From NCBI GenBank assembly GCA_013176395.1, contig JABMLP010000002.1:1736001-1800000 (forward strand): DNA of 64,000 nucleotides. Reading direction: 5' to 3'. Source of the stretch: Venturia oleaginea (Eukaryota; Ascomycota; Dothideomycetes; Venturiales; Venturiaceae). Below, in pieces: positions 33,155 to 43,487 of the stretch (positions are counted from its first letter, which is position 1; every line of letters begins with the position of its first letter). The notes under the pieces were generated by a model. It was not told the origin of the DNA. It worked only from the letters and a program-made list of their open reading frames with translations, and did not search any database. The position numbers and the translations under genes are program-made.

Positions 33155-34025
33155 GGTGGAGGTAGATGCCTTTTGACGTATGCAGCAGGAATTGAAGGGC
33201 CAAAGGTCTAGTTGAACAGATATTGAAATGCCAATGAAAGATGAGAGCGCGTGTGAATATTTATCTTTGTGTTGCTTGCTGATTGAGTGTAGCTGGGAGG
33301 AAAAGTAGTAGCAATACACGTGTCCAGCTTGCAATGGCCATGTTATCTTGCACAGTGGCTTCTTCTGATCATTTCCAGGTTCGATGCTATCGGCCACTAA
33401 CTAGGTGCCCCTTCCACAATCATGGGTGTTCTCCTTCCTATCTAATATCACCCTTCACGTCTCGCTCCTGCCTGGCCGAACACGGTTGGTCCTATTTTCA
33501 ATAACGATATTATGAGGACAAATCCTCATCTTCCGCTTGATCTTCGGCTTTCATGTGGCATGGATTTGGTACGCAAGAAGTTAGTAGGGGGTTGAAAATC
33601 TCTGGCTAGGTCGACAAGTTGTGGGAATCTTGTGCGCAGAAGAGTTGCGAGGCGGGAATTTATGCTTGTAACGATCTACTTGCTTATTGTATATGCGGTA
33701 TAAAGAGTCAGTTAGTTGTAAGCCTCTTTGAATCTTCAGGTGTTACAAATCTTCTAGGGAAGTCAATGATCAGTAAATTGTTGACCTTAAGGGAGAGTTT
33801 ACTACCCGCTAGCTTAAGACGAGGAACAGTTGAGAAGAGTAAAGGAAGTAGAGGTTGTAAGTGAAAGAAGAAGTCGTTATCGTGCTGGTGGCAATGACCT
33901 TTCACTTTAGTGAGGGGGTCTCTAAAGCGCCGTCAAGAAATGAGGAAGGTAGCAAGGTCAAAGGCGGGCACGTAGCTGGGGATCCATCCAAACAAACAGC
34001 AGGTTTCAAATCGAATTTCTTCTCC
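33155..34025. other. Intergenic region with a fragment shared with 9.2 kb
   Basis: No complete gene is seen. A 36-nt block at 33938-33973, reading NEEGSKVKGGHV, is identical to 9246-9281 near repeat R copy 4. The surrounding frame (33861-34151) runs into the hairpin that follows and is probably not a gene. Confidence 0.4.
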
Positions 34026-34138
34026 AACTTACTTCGTTGTATAGCAAGCCAGCTAAGCGTGGGACTTGCAAAATACAAAATACAATTCAATGCCACAAGT
34101 CATACGCTTAGCTGGCTTGCTATGGAACGAAGTAAGTT
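34026..34138. repeat. 113-bp long hairpin (foldback/MITE-like)
   Basis: AACTTACTTCGTTGTATAGC at 34026 pairs with the inverted sequence ending AGTAAGTT at 34138. The arms extend inward through GCAAGCCAGCTAAGCGT, giving a stem of about 44 bp with few mismatches around a 25-nt loop. It lies 70 bp left of the tandem array and may be a small foldback transposon. No copy was noticed elsewhere in the window. Confidence 0.75.
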
Positions 34139-34207
34139 AAGGATCACGTGATGCGTGTGGAAACTTCAATGTTTTTAGTCGGACGGATCCTCAGCGATGT
34201 AAGAAGA

Positions 34208-35363
34208 ACACACAGCGAGAACTCAATTCTTGGAATTTACAGAAGTATCATCTAAAGATCATCAAAACACACCTGCCAGTGGCCGCTCCGGCCTCTAGAC
34301 GCCATCGCGCGTCCCTCAGCGTCGATGAGGTGTCTCTAGAGTCGCCGTCGCGGCCACGGCAGAGCAAGCACACGAATACCACGAGCAAGCTACACGAACG
34401 ATGAGTCCACCAAAGATAACAGCAACCATCTAGTCACCATCTAGCGACACGGGGTACGACGACGGAGCTCAAATACCCCACAGCATCACAGTTACTTTTC
34501 AAACCCATAGTCGCCGATGCGCTTCCCGACCAGTCCATCACCCCAGATAACACTGCGACGTCCCGAATCGACGAGCCACCGATAGAAAGGCATCACCTTC
34601 TACGCAACTCGAACACCAGACGCCCGGCATACAACGATCGACACCACACAATACTGCAATATTAGCGGCAAATCCCCTCCTTGTAAGCTGGCAGACGTAG
34701 CCTTGAGCCTCTCCCCAGACTGTTACGTCCCAGTTATGGCATTGGCAAGAGTAGGCGCGCGATACAGCAAGTAGGGAGAACGATTAGCAGCAGATAGGCT
34801 CCGACTATAAGACGGCAGGTCTATAGCACGATCGGCGCCATACAATACGGCAGCCACCAGATAGCCTCGTCTACTGGCATACCCGGAGTATCACACCCAA
34901 GCAGCGAAATCACGACTATGATGGTTACTATTGTCTCCAGCATCGCACAACCAAATACACTGCCGCATAGGAATCTGGTGTAAGGCAACTTTCACAAGCA
35001 GAAACATACTTAGGGAATCCATTAGCCTTGAGGGACAAGGCGAAACAGATAGACAAGCTGAGCATTAGAGGGAGACTGTAGGTAGAAGAAGGACAGCGAA
35101 ACACGAGGCATTGCCTCTTGGAATCTACATAGCACAGATATACTAGCAGAATGACCAGTATCTACAAGAGCCAGCGGGCATTTGGAGATACTGGTTAAGG
35201 GAAAAGAGGGAGGACCGAGGGGCAGCTGGTCTTGTTTCAGTGAACGGGGCGAAGTGGGGCGCGGTGGATTATATAATCTATCACGTGTCGGCTGTCTGAT
35301 GAAGTCCTCCTAACCGGACATAGCTGCGTGATTAAGCGGCTGCAACCGAGTAGGATAAAATCA
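34208..35363 (+). repeat. Repeat R, copy 1
   Basis: A 1,156-bp copy starts with ACACACAGCGAGAACTCAAT and ends with GAGTAGGATAAAATCA. It is nearly identical to R2 and R3 and is the reverse complement of R4 at 9289-10458. A stem ACCAGTATCT (35154-35163) / AGATACTGGT (35186-35195) is part of it. There is no long open frame: a TGA interrupts the frame that is open in R4. Function unknown. Confidence 0.85.
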
Positions 35364-35852
35364 CGGTGCTTTCTTCCATTCTTACAGTCACTGTGGCTGT
35401 AAGAAAAAGAAATATGCCAGCAGCGATTTGGCTGAAGATATGAGATCGGTCAAATTTCCTTCCGTTGATGAATTAGTATGACAATATGGAGTACCTCCAA
35501 AGCTGGTAGAAGAAAACAGGATCTTGACATCCATTCGTTTCAAAGACTAAATTCCGGTTCGTCTTGTCAGAACGTCGTAAATGTCAGTCCTTATCTGTGA
35601 CGGCTTGCTAGGCTACTGGAACAATCACAGTGTTCGAGCACCTAACAAGGCGCCACAGTACACGAGCCACAGCAAGACCTATAAGTAGGCCTTGCCCCCA
35701 GCCCCCATTTACATAGCTATCTGTAGTTCGCTATCACATTTAGTCCATACCTGATTGCTGCTCACGCCTTTCATTAGTTACTACTAGCCGTGACATTATC
35801 CTCTTGAATCATTGATAATCTTCACTTGCATCCCTCCATTAGCTAACCCTTT
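35364..35852. other. Spacer between R and the DUF5519 gene
   Basis: No gene is seen. A short perfect hairpin lies at 35379-35405 (TTCTTACAG / CTGTAAGAA). One of the two unit differences is here (T at 35720, C at 50013). Confidence 0.4.
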
Positions 35853-36641
35853 TCAATCCCTGTTTCCTTCAATATCACCAATACCAGCACAACAGAACGA
35901 GACAGCTGCCTCCACAATCCCCTTCCAAACCTCAAAGTCTTCCTCGTTGCGAGGCGCGTACACCAGGGTATAATTCCACGGCAGCATCTTTCCACCACTC
36001 AGTCTATGTCTTTGTCCCCATTCCTTCTCAATAACCGAATTTGAGTCTTCCAGAGACAAGACGAGATGAGTGCTTCCATCAGGAGGATGAACATGGATGA
36101 TTTCTCCTTGCGTGCGTGCCAAAAAGGTTGGGATAGAGACAGAGAGAATGAGTTGCACGGCGGGCACCGGACCTTCGAGGCGTGATAACTCGCGTTGGAG
36201 GATTTTGGCGTTGGCAAGGACGATAGCGTCGAGATGGGCGTTCATGCGCTGTTTCATCTCTGGAGTTGCTTGATCGGAGACTTGTCGTTGTGGTGCGACG
36301 AAACCTGGGATTTCTGGCCGGCTGCCTCCTCGAGCCTGTAGTGGTGTCTTGAGGAAAGGTGTTGTGGCGTGAGGACCATAGTCCTGTTTGATTAATTTGG
36401 TGTCGTAGGGAGCTGGGATTCTTGTATCCTTTCGAGCGAACTTTGACAACTGAAGTTGTCTTTTCCAGCCCCGAAAGTTGCCTGGGAGTCCATGGTCACC
36501 TAGGGAGCAGTAGTAGCGATAGTCGAGGTAGGCTATCAGAAAGGCTGTTGCTCCTGCTAGTGCTGCCGCTGAAGCCAAGAAATTGGTGGTTGTGAGATTG
36601 TATGTCATTGCGTGAGGATCGAGGTTTGGGTGTGACATCAT
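35853..36641 (-). CDS. Luciferase-like domain (DUF5519) membrane protein, array unit 1
   Basis: A single exon encodes 262 residues. One hydrophobic helix lies at about residues 21-43 (FLASAAALAGATAFLIAYL), followed by a basic linker. The C-terminal half carries the DUF5519/luciferase-like signature: GEIIHVHPPDGSTHLVLS, then VIEKEWGQRHRLSG and LPWNYTLVYAPRNEEDFEVW. The domain has an HxH and a GQRHRLSG element. Despite the name, fungal members are not known to emit light, and their function is unknown. The membrane helix near the N-terminus suggests an anchored protein with the domain on one side. Methionines at positions 2 and 12 are alternative starts. The coding sequence in unit 2 is identical. 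Confidence 0.72.
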   Translation of the reverse strand: MMSHPNLDPHAMTYNLTTTNFLASAAALAGATAFLIAYLDYRYYCSLGDHGLPGNFRGWKRQLQLSKFARKDTRIPAPYDTKLIKQDYGPHATTPFLKTPLQARGGSRPEIPGFVAPQRQVSDQATPEMKQRMNAHLDAIVLANAKILQRELSRLEGPVPAVQLILSVSIPTFLARTQGEIIHVHPPDGSTHLVLSLEDSNSVIEKEWGQRHRLSGGKMLPWNYTLVYAPRNEEDFEVWKGIVEAAVSFCCAGIGDIEGNRD

Positions 36642-37089
36642 GATGGGGAATGCTTTGAAGTAGCTCTTTCTTTCGATGTAGGCAAATAGCTTGATAGGAG
36701 GTGAATTAGAATGTTAATGTCCGATAATTCGGACCTAGGTGAACGACGTTCCATTGTTATATACACGACCAGTTGGTGGCACTTCACGCAAAATACAGAC
36801 ACTGATCTCGGAATCGGGGTCCGTGGAGTTCAGAACCTCTTTCGTCCGTTAGGCAACAATGTCAATGAATCTTTAGTTGATGTATGTCTTTTACGGGTGA
36901 GAAGCTGCTCGGAGTAAGTGCAGATCTCGGATAAGGGCTCGGAGATTAAACGGACGCCGATGGTGATCTCTTCACGCGACGACCTGGACCTCTTTCTTCA
37001 CCAACATCCACCTCGAGTCATGTCTCTGAGGCAAGAGGGTGATACACTATGCGCATATCAAAACAGCGTTTGGCCAACTAATATATATA
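36642..37089. other. Intergenic region between the DUF5519 gene and pogo E2
   Basis: Short open frames without motifs; I see no gene. It contains the promoter of the DUF5519 gene on the left. Confidence 0.35.
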
Positions 37090-38158
37090 ACGTATTCCAC
37101 CACCGAGCCGGCCACTTTTCCTTGGCACGACCAACTCATTACGCCTCTTCAATTTTATCGCTTTCAACAATAGATTCCAAGTCTGTCGTGCTGCTATCTG
37201 ATTCAGAAGATATCTCAATATCCTTTCTTCACGTTCGCGCATTGTGCCCAGTCGCGCCGCAGTTCCCACAGCGCCGTAAAGCTGGCCGGATTGTTTCTTG
37301 ATCACCACTACCACGAGCCTTCTTTGATTTCTGAGGCGCTACAGACGCCTCAGCAGCTACCTGCGCTGCTGCAGTCCCGTACTCTACAGTACCACCTTGC
37401 TGGATCCACTTCCTTTTGCGCCATTTTCGCTTCGTCATTACTGCCAATTGCTCTTCAAGCTCGTGGTTTCGTGCAATAAGTAGAGCGTTCTGGTGCAGCA
37501 TCAATTCAGCGCCCTTGACAAACTGAGAGAAGCCAGTCTGCGCAGTAACTGGTGATCGAGTGAAAGATTCGCGTACAAGCTTTGATTGAGATCCAAATTC
37601 ATGAGTATTGCTTGAAGTCTTCGACTGCCACGGCGTCTCCTGCGATAGGGGTGCTGGTGGGGTACGTAGCCGTACTTCAAGGCGATCCAATACCACCTCC
37701 GCGTTAATAGGGACTAGCCCTACCATCTCAAAAGCCTTTCGACAGTTCTCTTCTGTAAACACGTCGAAAAACGCGTCTTTGAAGGCCGAGAGGAAGCCTT
37801 CTTTGTTGATATGGTAGACGCGTCGGCGTGCCAAGTCTCGAACTCGTTGAGAGTACTTGCACTTCAATGGCGAGAAGCAGACCACATCAAGCGGCTGGAG
37901 GATATGCGATGAATGAGGTGATCAGAGGGTCTTTGGTGTTTGATGTTGAAGGCTGCAGCAGCGCGCCGTAGGCTTTGAAATTGGCCAGAGGTATAGGCCT
38001 GAAGAGCGAGATCAATTCTGCCTTCTTCTTGAACGGCTATCGCGTTGCGTTGTTGAGACATTGCGTGTTGAAGAGGATAAGGGCTGTGCCAAGGAAAAGT
38101 GGCCGGCTCGGTGGTGTGGCCGGCTCGGTGGTGTGGCCGGCTCGGTGGTGGAATACGT
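37090..38158 (-). mobile_element. pogo/Fot-type element E2, internally deleted (1,069 bp), unit 1
   Basis: It is bounded by TA (37088-37089, 38159-38160). The ends are ACGTATTCCACCACCGAGCC and its inverted copy. The right end, which is the promoter side of the transposase, carries the 19-bp motif GGCCGGCTCGGTGGTGT three times in tandem, against once at the left. Compared with E1 it has lost the middle of the transposase, so it is non-autonomous. Confidence 0.85.
37229..38061 (-). pseudogene. pogo transposase remnant, internal deletion, unit 1
   Basis: Reading leftward from 38061: MSQQRNAIAVQEEGRIDLAL, the psq helix-turn-helix, then a deletion that removes the CENP-B-type domain and the first two catalytic aspartates. 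The product resumes at HSSHILQPLDVVCFSPLKC (third aspartate kept), continues to a CCHC knuckle with both cysteines (RCGNCGATGHNART) and meets a TGA at 37229-37231 where E1 has a cysteine codon. It is clearly related to the E1 transposase and cannot be active. Confidence 0.85.
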
Positions 38159-38977
38159 TACCAAAAACAACAATGGAATATACGAGAAAAATAAAGTCCT
38201 TGGGACCCCTATTAATTGGTTAGCGTCCCAACATTTAATGACCTTGCGACGTTATATAGTATAGGTGATTCAAAACTTACTCACTGTATCGGGCATTACT
38301 GCATACAATAATTGAAAATGGGTCTTGCCCTAGTTCGTCGCGCCCAAGCCTCGTATGTTACCGTCTCTGGGGATACCGAACACCAAAAGCTGATTTACAC
38401 CAGGGCCTTGATTGGTGAGAACTCGAATCGTAGAAATGATTAAATCACGTCAACTCTATCCTCCCCATGTACCCGGTAAGCATCCCAGCTCTGCTTATTG
38501 CATTGCCTCGAACACGGTTGAACCACTCGATTGCATGTTGAAAATGTCTCGTCCGCTCAAATACCACAATATCAGCTCGCACATCGCACAAGCAACCGAA
38601 TTCTATGGACTCAAGATGTTCGACATGACCGGAAAGCATAGTCAGATGCCCAAAAGCGATAACAACAAAGAAACCTTGTCCCAATAATCGCGGCAACCTT
38701 CCCCGCCAGGAACCACTCCTAGCAAGTGAATACCCACCACGTCCTATCAACCGGAAGGCGCGGGGACAATTACTAGTATACGGTTACTATTCATAGTATC
38801 CAGGCTAAATCCCAAACGCACTACGGTCGAATCGGCCTGTTCATTACATATTAATAGCAAATGTGCGGAGGTGTATCACGAATTCACGGTTCATAAGAAT
38901 CTCGGTCCCAAGCCAAATTCTCGCCCTCTACCATATCACTAACAATCAATTTAACAACTTCATCCCACAAATCGAGA
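38159..38977. other. Region upstream of the small secreted protein gene
   Basis: A short open frame begins at the ATG at 38318 (MGLALVRRAQASYVTVSG) and runs to a GTGAGA splice-like site, but I cannot continue it. No gene is assigned. The promoter of the small secreted protein gene must lie here. Confidence 0.35.
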
Positions 38978-39335
38978 ATGCACTTTCAAACACTCCTCCC
39001 AGTGATCTTGTTCGCACAATCCAGTTTCGCATACTGGTGCTGTTTCGAATTGTACATTCCCTAAATCCAAGAGAATATGGAATAGATACTAACTATACCA
39101 CAGCAGGACCCAAGGCGGACAGTTCAAAGCCGTGACCTACATGCAAAGCGGCAGTGATGTTCAGTCATGGCAACCATCGCAAAGCTTCGACTGCTGGGTC
39201 AGAGTCTACAAGGGTGGCCCCAGCTGTGGCAGTTGGAAATGGGATACCACGGCTGGGTGTAATGTTTTTAACCCTATTGCAAAAGTTGGTACTTCAGACA
39301 ACAGCGCTTGTAAAAGTAAGGGTCGGCCCCCATAA
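38978..39335 (+). CDS. Small secreted cysteine-rich protein, candidate effector, unit 1
   Basis: Exon 1 is 38978-39051 and exon 2 is 39104-39335. The 52-nt intron starts GTACAT and has a perfect TACTAAC branch point shortly before CCACAG. The product has 101 residues. Residues 1-18 (MHFQTLLPVILFAQSSFA) form a clear signal peptide with an AXA-like cleavage site. The mature part of about 83 residues has six cysteines (21, 22, 55, 66, 77, 94), is rich in glycine, serine and tryptophan and has no recognised domain. Small size, secretion and an even cysteine number are the usual criteria for fungal effectors or antimicrobial proteins. No function can be assigned from sequence. Its neighbourhood is transposon-rich and tandemly amplified. 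An alternative acceptor three bases on would remove one codon. Confidence 0.75.
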
Positions 39336-40099
39336 ATCAGCTCGGAATTGTATGGAAGGTCTGAAGGCTGCACCGGTACTGGTGGAGATATGGCGTTGGA
39401 CTAAACGTTCCTCCCTCTCAACGCTCTTACCTGGAATATTTTTTCGAGAATCAGAATCTTCACTCCATCGTTTCATATTCTAGAGCTTAATTCGAGAGTC
39501 CTCCTTTGAAATCTAGGTAACGTGATGAAATATCCACTTTTCACTGTGTAAGACCCAGCGCCTCGATTAGGGCCTACCCAATTCCTCCAATTCATGTGGT
39601 ATGGGAGAGGGGCACCTCGTCTTTTTCAGATCAGCGTCTGGGAATCGGGATCGAGGGCTGGGTAGGCCTTGTCCGGGTACATGCCTTTCTCTATCCGCTC
39701 TCCGAGCAACGGACCGCGTTCGCCTTGCAGAGAGTGACTATGGTATAGTTCCAGTGATTCGGGATGCGGTGCCCTGCGGACATTGTGGAATTCGCTGGTT
39801 GTTACCATAGTGGAAATTCGATTTTTGGCTTTGACATGAATTGAAGCTTCGTTTGCTGTTTCCTGCTTGGTACTCTTTGTATTTCCCGCTCCCTGTATGG
39901 GCTGTTGGATTGTTTCGATTGCCTGCTGTCATTAATCGAAGTTGATCATTGGGTGACGCAACTGTCTGTGAGCTTCGACTTCGGAACCCTCTCACCCGCG
40001 GACACTTGCCCTGATATTTCTAAGCGAGTTCAACAGCTTCCTGTAAACAATCCTCGTAACTTTACTACAAAGCTCAATTACCATTCCACCAACATTACT
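39336..40099. other. Intergenic region
   Basis: This is the 3' side of the small secreted protein gene and the promoter of the reductase gene. No gene is recognised; frames of 60-85 codons lack motifs. Confidence 0.35.
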
Positions 40100-41442
40100 A
40101 TGGCCAAATCGAAAGTTCTCCTTCTAGGAGCAATCGACCAGTAAGTCAATTCAGATTCATGGTCCGCGATAAACCACGACCGTCAATCTAACATCTTACT
40201 AAGCGCAAAGAAGGCCTGGGACTCACTATCCGAAGTGGGTGAGGTTGTCACACCAGAATCCAGAAGCCGGACCGAATTCGTCGAAGAGTGCAAGAGTGGA
40301 AAATTGGATGGCGTTGTGGTCATATATAGGACATTCAACAGCGTGGACATCACTGGGAAGTTCGATGAGGAGCTCGTCCCGATACTGCCAAAGAGCTTGA
40401 AGTTTATTTGTCACAATGGTATGTTGAGCAATCCCTTTATCTGATCATTCAATCGAGCCTCGTATTCAAACTCCCCGACCGAATTCCATTCAGCAATATT
40501 TACTTGCTCGACTCTCTTTCCCTCCATATCCATACAAGAAACGATGTCCCCCTACCAACTAGAACAGCAGCCTAACCCCACCAGGTGCCGGATACGATCA
40601 AGTCGACATAGCCGCCTGCACAAAACGTGACATCCGCGTCTCCAATGTCCCCACAGCGGTAGACGACGCAACAGCCGACAGCGGCATCTTCCTAATCCTC
40701 GGTGCCCTCCGCGGCTTCAACACCTCGATGCTCGCCCTTCGAGAGGGTAAATGGCGAGGTCACCCACCACCACCTCTCGGTCATGATCCCGAAGGCAAGA
40801 CGCTCGGGATTCTAGGCATGGGCGGTATCGGCAAGAACATGAAAAAGAAGGCCGAGGTCTTTGGTATGAAGACCATTTACTACAATCGTAATAAGCTCAG
40901 TGAGGAGGCGGCGGGCGGGGCTGAGTATGTTAGTTTTGATGAGTTGTTGAGGCGGAGTGATGTTCTGAGTTTGAATTTGCCGCTGAATGTGGGTTGACTG
41001 ATACACTCGTGACCCGAGCTGAGGAGAAGATGCTGATCAGAGTCGTAGAACAACACCAAACACACAATCTCAACCAAAGAATTCGAGAAAATGAAGAAAG
41101 GCATCGTTATCGTAAATACGGCCCGAGGAGGAGTCATGGACGAAGCCGCCCTCGTAAAAGCCCTTGATAACGGTCAAGTATGGTCAGCTGGTTTGGATGT
41201 GTACGAGGAGGAACCAAAGATCCATCCTGGCCTCATCGCCAATCCAAATGTCATGCTACTACCGCATATGGGAACATGGACGGTTGAGGTACGTCTAGGT
41301 TTTCATACCTTCTTGATACTCTAAGGCTAATGATATGCAGACACAAACGGCAATGGAAGAAATGAACATCGGCAACGTTCGTGCCGTGCTAGAGAAGGGA
41401 AGATTGAACAATATCGTCCCCGAGCAAGCAGATATGCTATGA
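40100..41442 (+). CDS. D-isomer-specific 2-hydroxyacid dehydrogenase, glyoxylate reductase type, unit 1
   Basis: Five exons (40100-40140, 40204-40418, 40585-40988, 41049-41288, 41341-41442) join in frame to 333 residues. The first domain includes FICHNGAGYDQVDIAACTKR. The NAD(P)-binding motif GMGGIG is at residues 163-168. Catalytic elements follow: VNTARGG with Arg246, LDVYEEEP with the glutamate, and LLPHMGTWT with the catalytic histidine. The enzyme reduces glyoxylate or hydroxypyruvate (2-oxo acids) to 2-hydroxy acids using NAD(P)H, as yeast Gor1 does. Residue 246 and the following Gly-Gly are intact, so the copy looks functional. No peroxisomal targeting end is seen (ends QADML), so a cytosolic place is likely. 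Unit 2 carries an identical copy. Confidence 0.88.
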
Positions 41443-42085
41443 TGAGATGGTGAGCCAGTAGGGAAGGTACTGTTTTAAAACATGATAAGTTATATAGAAT
41501 GAAATAGACTTCCTCAACCTCGAATCCAGACGGTCGATGATGGTGCGATGCATTGCAGATGGAATGCTTTTTTGGAAAGAAGATCAGCACCACAGCTGGG
41601 CCATGGATTCTCTTCCCATCAACGACATCCCTCCGGCCTACAGTAACATATTTCTAAACTAAGTTGCCAGAGCTTTCCTGATCTCGGGTTGAAGAATGTG
41701 AGAAATAACGGTGCTTTTAGTCGGAAGATTGATAACAGGAGTCGACTGCGTCGCTGTGGTACGACTGATAGATATTTTGATTCATGGAATATCAATAAAA
41801 CCGCAGACTGGAGCGATCAAGCAGGAAGAATTCTGAGATTCTTGCGGGATTGATGCGTCTATATACCTTCATCACTTGTATCAGACTATGCTACCGATTG
41901 CTGACCCTACGTGCAAAAGATGCTCGTTCACTGGCTTCTTTCATCCGATTTCAAGGACATGAACTTTCTTGCCTTATTGGGGCGAACCTAGGCAGGCGAA
42001 TGACCAGAGCCACGACCTCGTGGGGTATCGTGGAGGCGTGATTGCTTGTAAATTTGGGCATAATTCCAGACACCATCTGTGCTGC
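41443..42085. other. Intergenic region between convergent reductase and GPN1 genes
   Basis: This is the 3' flank of both genes. I see no gene. Frames at 41850-42041 and 41969 onward overlap the GPN1 C-terminus on the other strand and are by-products. Confidence 0.35.
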
Positions 42086-43294
42086 TCAACCCACATTCGC
42101 TGCAGCCAAATACTTTTGAAAGCTCATATCCGCGTCCTTGTCATCATCATCATGGTCGTTCATCGCTCTGTTATACCGCGCCTTCAATCCATCCTCGTCG
42201 TCATCGGCGTCCTCTCCTTCGTCTTCGTCGTAATCAACCATACCATCGTTGCCATCGTCGTCATCAGACATTTCCTCTGCCTCGCTAACAGTCTCTGGTT
42301 CTTCATCCGGTGTCGGCTTGCTCTTCGCTTTAGGCCTGCTGTCCATGTTCATATCCGCGAGCAACTTGCCGAGCTCTTTATCTCTCCTGCCTTTCTTCTC
42401 TGCATCACGCTGCTTTCTCCGTCTCTCAAGTTCTGGTTTGTAATCCCGGTTGAACTCCTCTTTCTTCTCCTGGACTGCCACGAAGAATTCGTCCACTCCG
42501 TCGCCTGTCATGGAGCTCACCGGCACGACCTTGAGATGCTTGTAAAACTCTTCCAGAACCAAACTCATGCTGTGTAACAAGCTGCTCATGTATCCGCTAC
42601 CCTGTCCGCCAAATCCTGCCTCTTCGCCCTCAGCGCCGCCAAAAGTACCCCCCTCCTCTTCATTTTGCAAGGCTGCCTGAAACTTCTCAAAATCTTCCAT
42701 CCATTCCTTTGCAAAAGAAGCATCCTTCACATCTGTTTTGTTGAAGACCAGAATCATGGGCAGCTTCGTCTTGTAAAGAATACTGCATGCGTAGAGCATA
42801 TTGCTCATAAAGGTACTCGTCGACGCCGTCCTCGGCGTATCGATGATATAGGCAATGACGGTCGGGAAGCTGCTCGCCAAACTTCCCAGCAAAATATCTC
42901 CACTGGCACTCCAAACAAAAACCTCAATCTGTCCCGGCGTGTCAACCAGAATATTCCTTATCGGTTTCAGCCCACTTCCCTCTTTCGGCGGCGCAGTCCG
43001 CTTCTCCAGCAGAGCAAGAACTTGATCAATCTTTGTAGCGAAGAGGTTGAGCGAAGTGAGGATGCCGCCATTGGGGCCCAGGTTGTATTGCTTCATTACT
43101 TCTTTGTAGTTTATGGAGTCGCGGATGTCGATGTTTGAGTCGAAGGGGATATTGTGGACGGCGGGATCGAGGTTTATTACGTAGGGAGGGTCTTTTTTGG
43201 AGTGTAGGTGGGAGTTTATGCGCTGCATGAAGGTTGTTTTGCCTGAGCCGGCCATGCCTACGCAGACAATGGCGACGGGCTCGTTGCCGGCCAT
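42086..43294 (-). CDS. GPN-loop GTPase 1 (Npa3/XAB1 family), unit 1
   Basis: A single exon encodes 402 residues. The P-loop GMAGSGKT is at residues 13-20. The family-defining GPN insertion (LGPNGG) is at 72-77 with Gly-Pro-Asn at 73-75. VDTPGQIE (G3) starts at 117 and NKTD (G4) is at 185-188. The C-terminus is long and acidic, with repeated DDDD and [16 protein letters not shown]1/Npa3 is an essential GTPase that works with GPN2/GPN3 in assembly and nuclear import of RNA polymerase II. The length matches the family (Npa3 is 385 residues). The start ATG lies in GCCATGGCC-like context. An identical copy at 56379-57587 gives the genome at least two genes for a factor that is usually single-copy. 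Confidence 0.93.
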   Translation of the reverse strand: MAGNEPVAIVCVGMAGSGKTTFMQRINSHLHSKKDPPYVINLDPAVHNIPFDSNIDIRDSINYKEVMKQYNLGPNGGILTSLNLFATKIDQVLALLEKRTAPPKEGSGLKPIRNILVDTPGQIEVFVWSASGDILLGSLASSFPTVIAYIIDTPRTASTSTFMSNMLYACSILYKTKLPMILVFNKTDVKDASFAKEWMEDFEKFQAALQNEEEGGTFGGAEGEEAGFGGQGSGYMSSLLHSMSLVLEEFYKHLKVVPVSSMTGDGVDEFFVAVQEKKEEFNRDYKPELERRRKQRDAEKKGRRDKELGKLLADMNMDSRPKAKSKPTPDEEPETVSEAEEMSDDDDGNDGMVDYDEDEGEDADDDEDGLKARYNRAMNDHDDDDKDADMSFQKYLAAANVG

Positions 43295-43487
43295 GGTGGG
43301 AGGATTCGCTGTTCAATCGAGTACTAGGAGGGTGGGAATGGGTGACAGTATTCTTTGGATGGTGGTATTGTTTGTTGTTCGTTGTTGTGATTCCGAGTTG
43401 ACAAAAGTTGAAGATATTCCGAGACCCTTGCACTGCGAAGTTGTGGGGCATTTCACGTGACCTTCACCATCTCTTTCGGCCTGCCAG

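Noticed and set aside
36711..37301. Two consecutive forward frames (68 and 127 codons) between the DUF5519 gene and E2
   Set aside because: The second runs into the pogo terminal repeat and the antisense of the transposase; neither has a domain or start context.
38318..38420. Short frame starting MGLALVRRAQASYVTVSG, reminiscent of D-aminoacyl-tRNA deacylase N-termini
   Set aside because: Only the spacing of RR.QASYVTV resembles the family; the GPQ-type catalytic motif and any continuation are missing. Kept as noncoding.
41969..42577. Forward 202-codon frame opposite the GPN1 C-terminus
   Set aside because: It is the antisense shadow of the acidic repeat-rich GPN1 tail.
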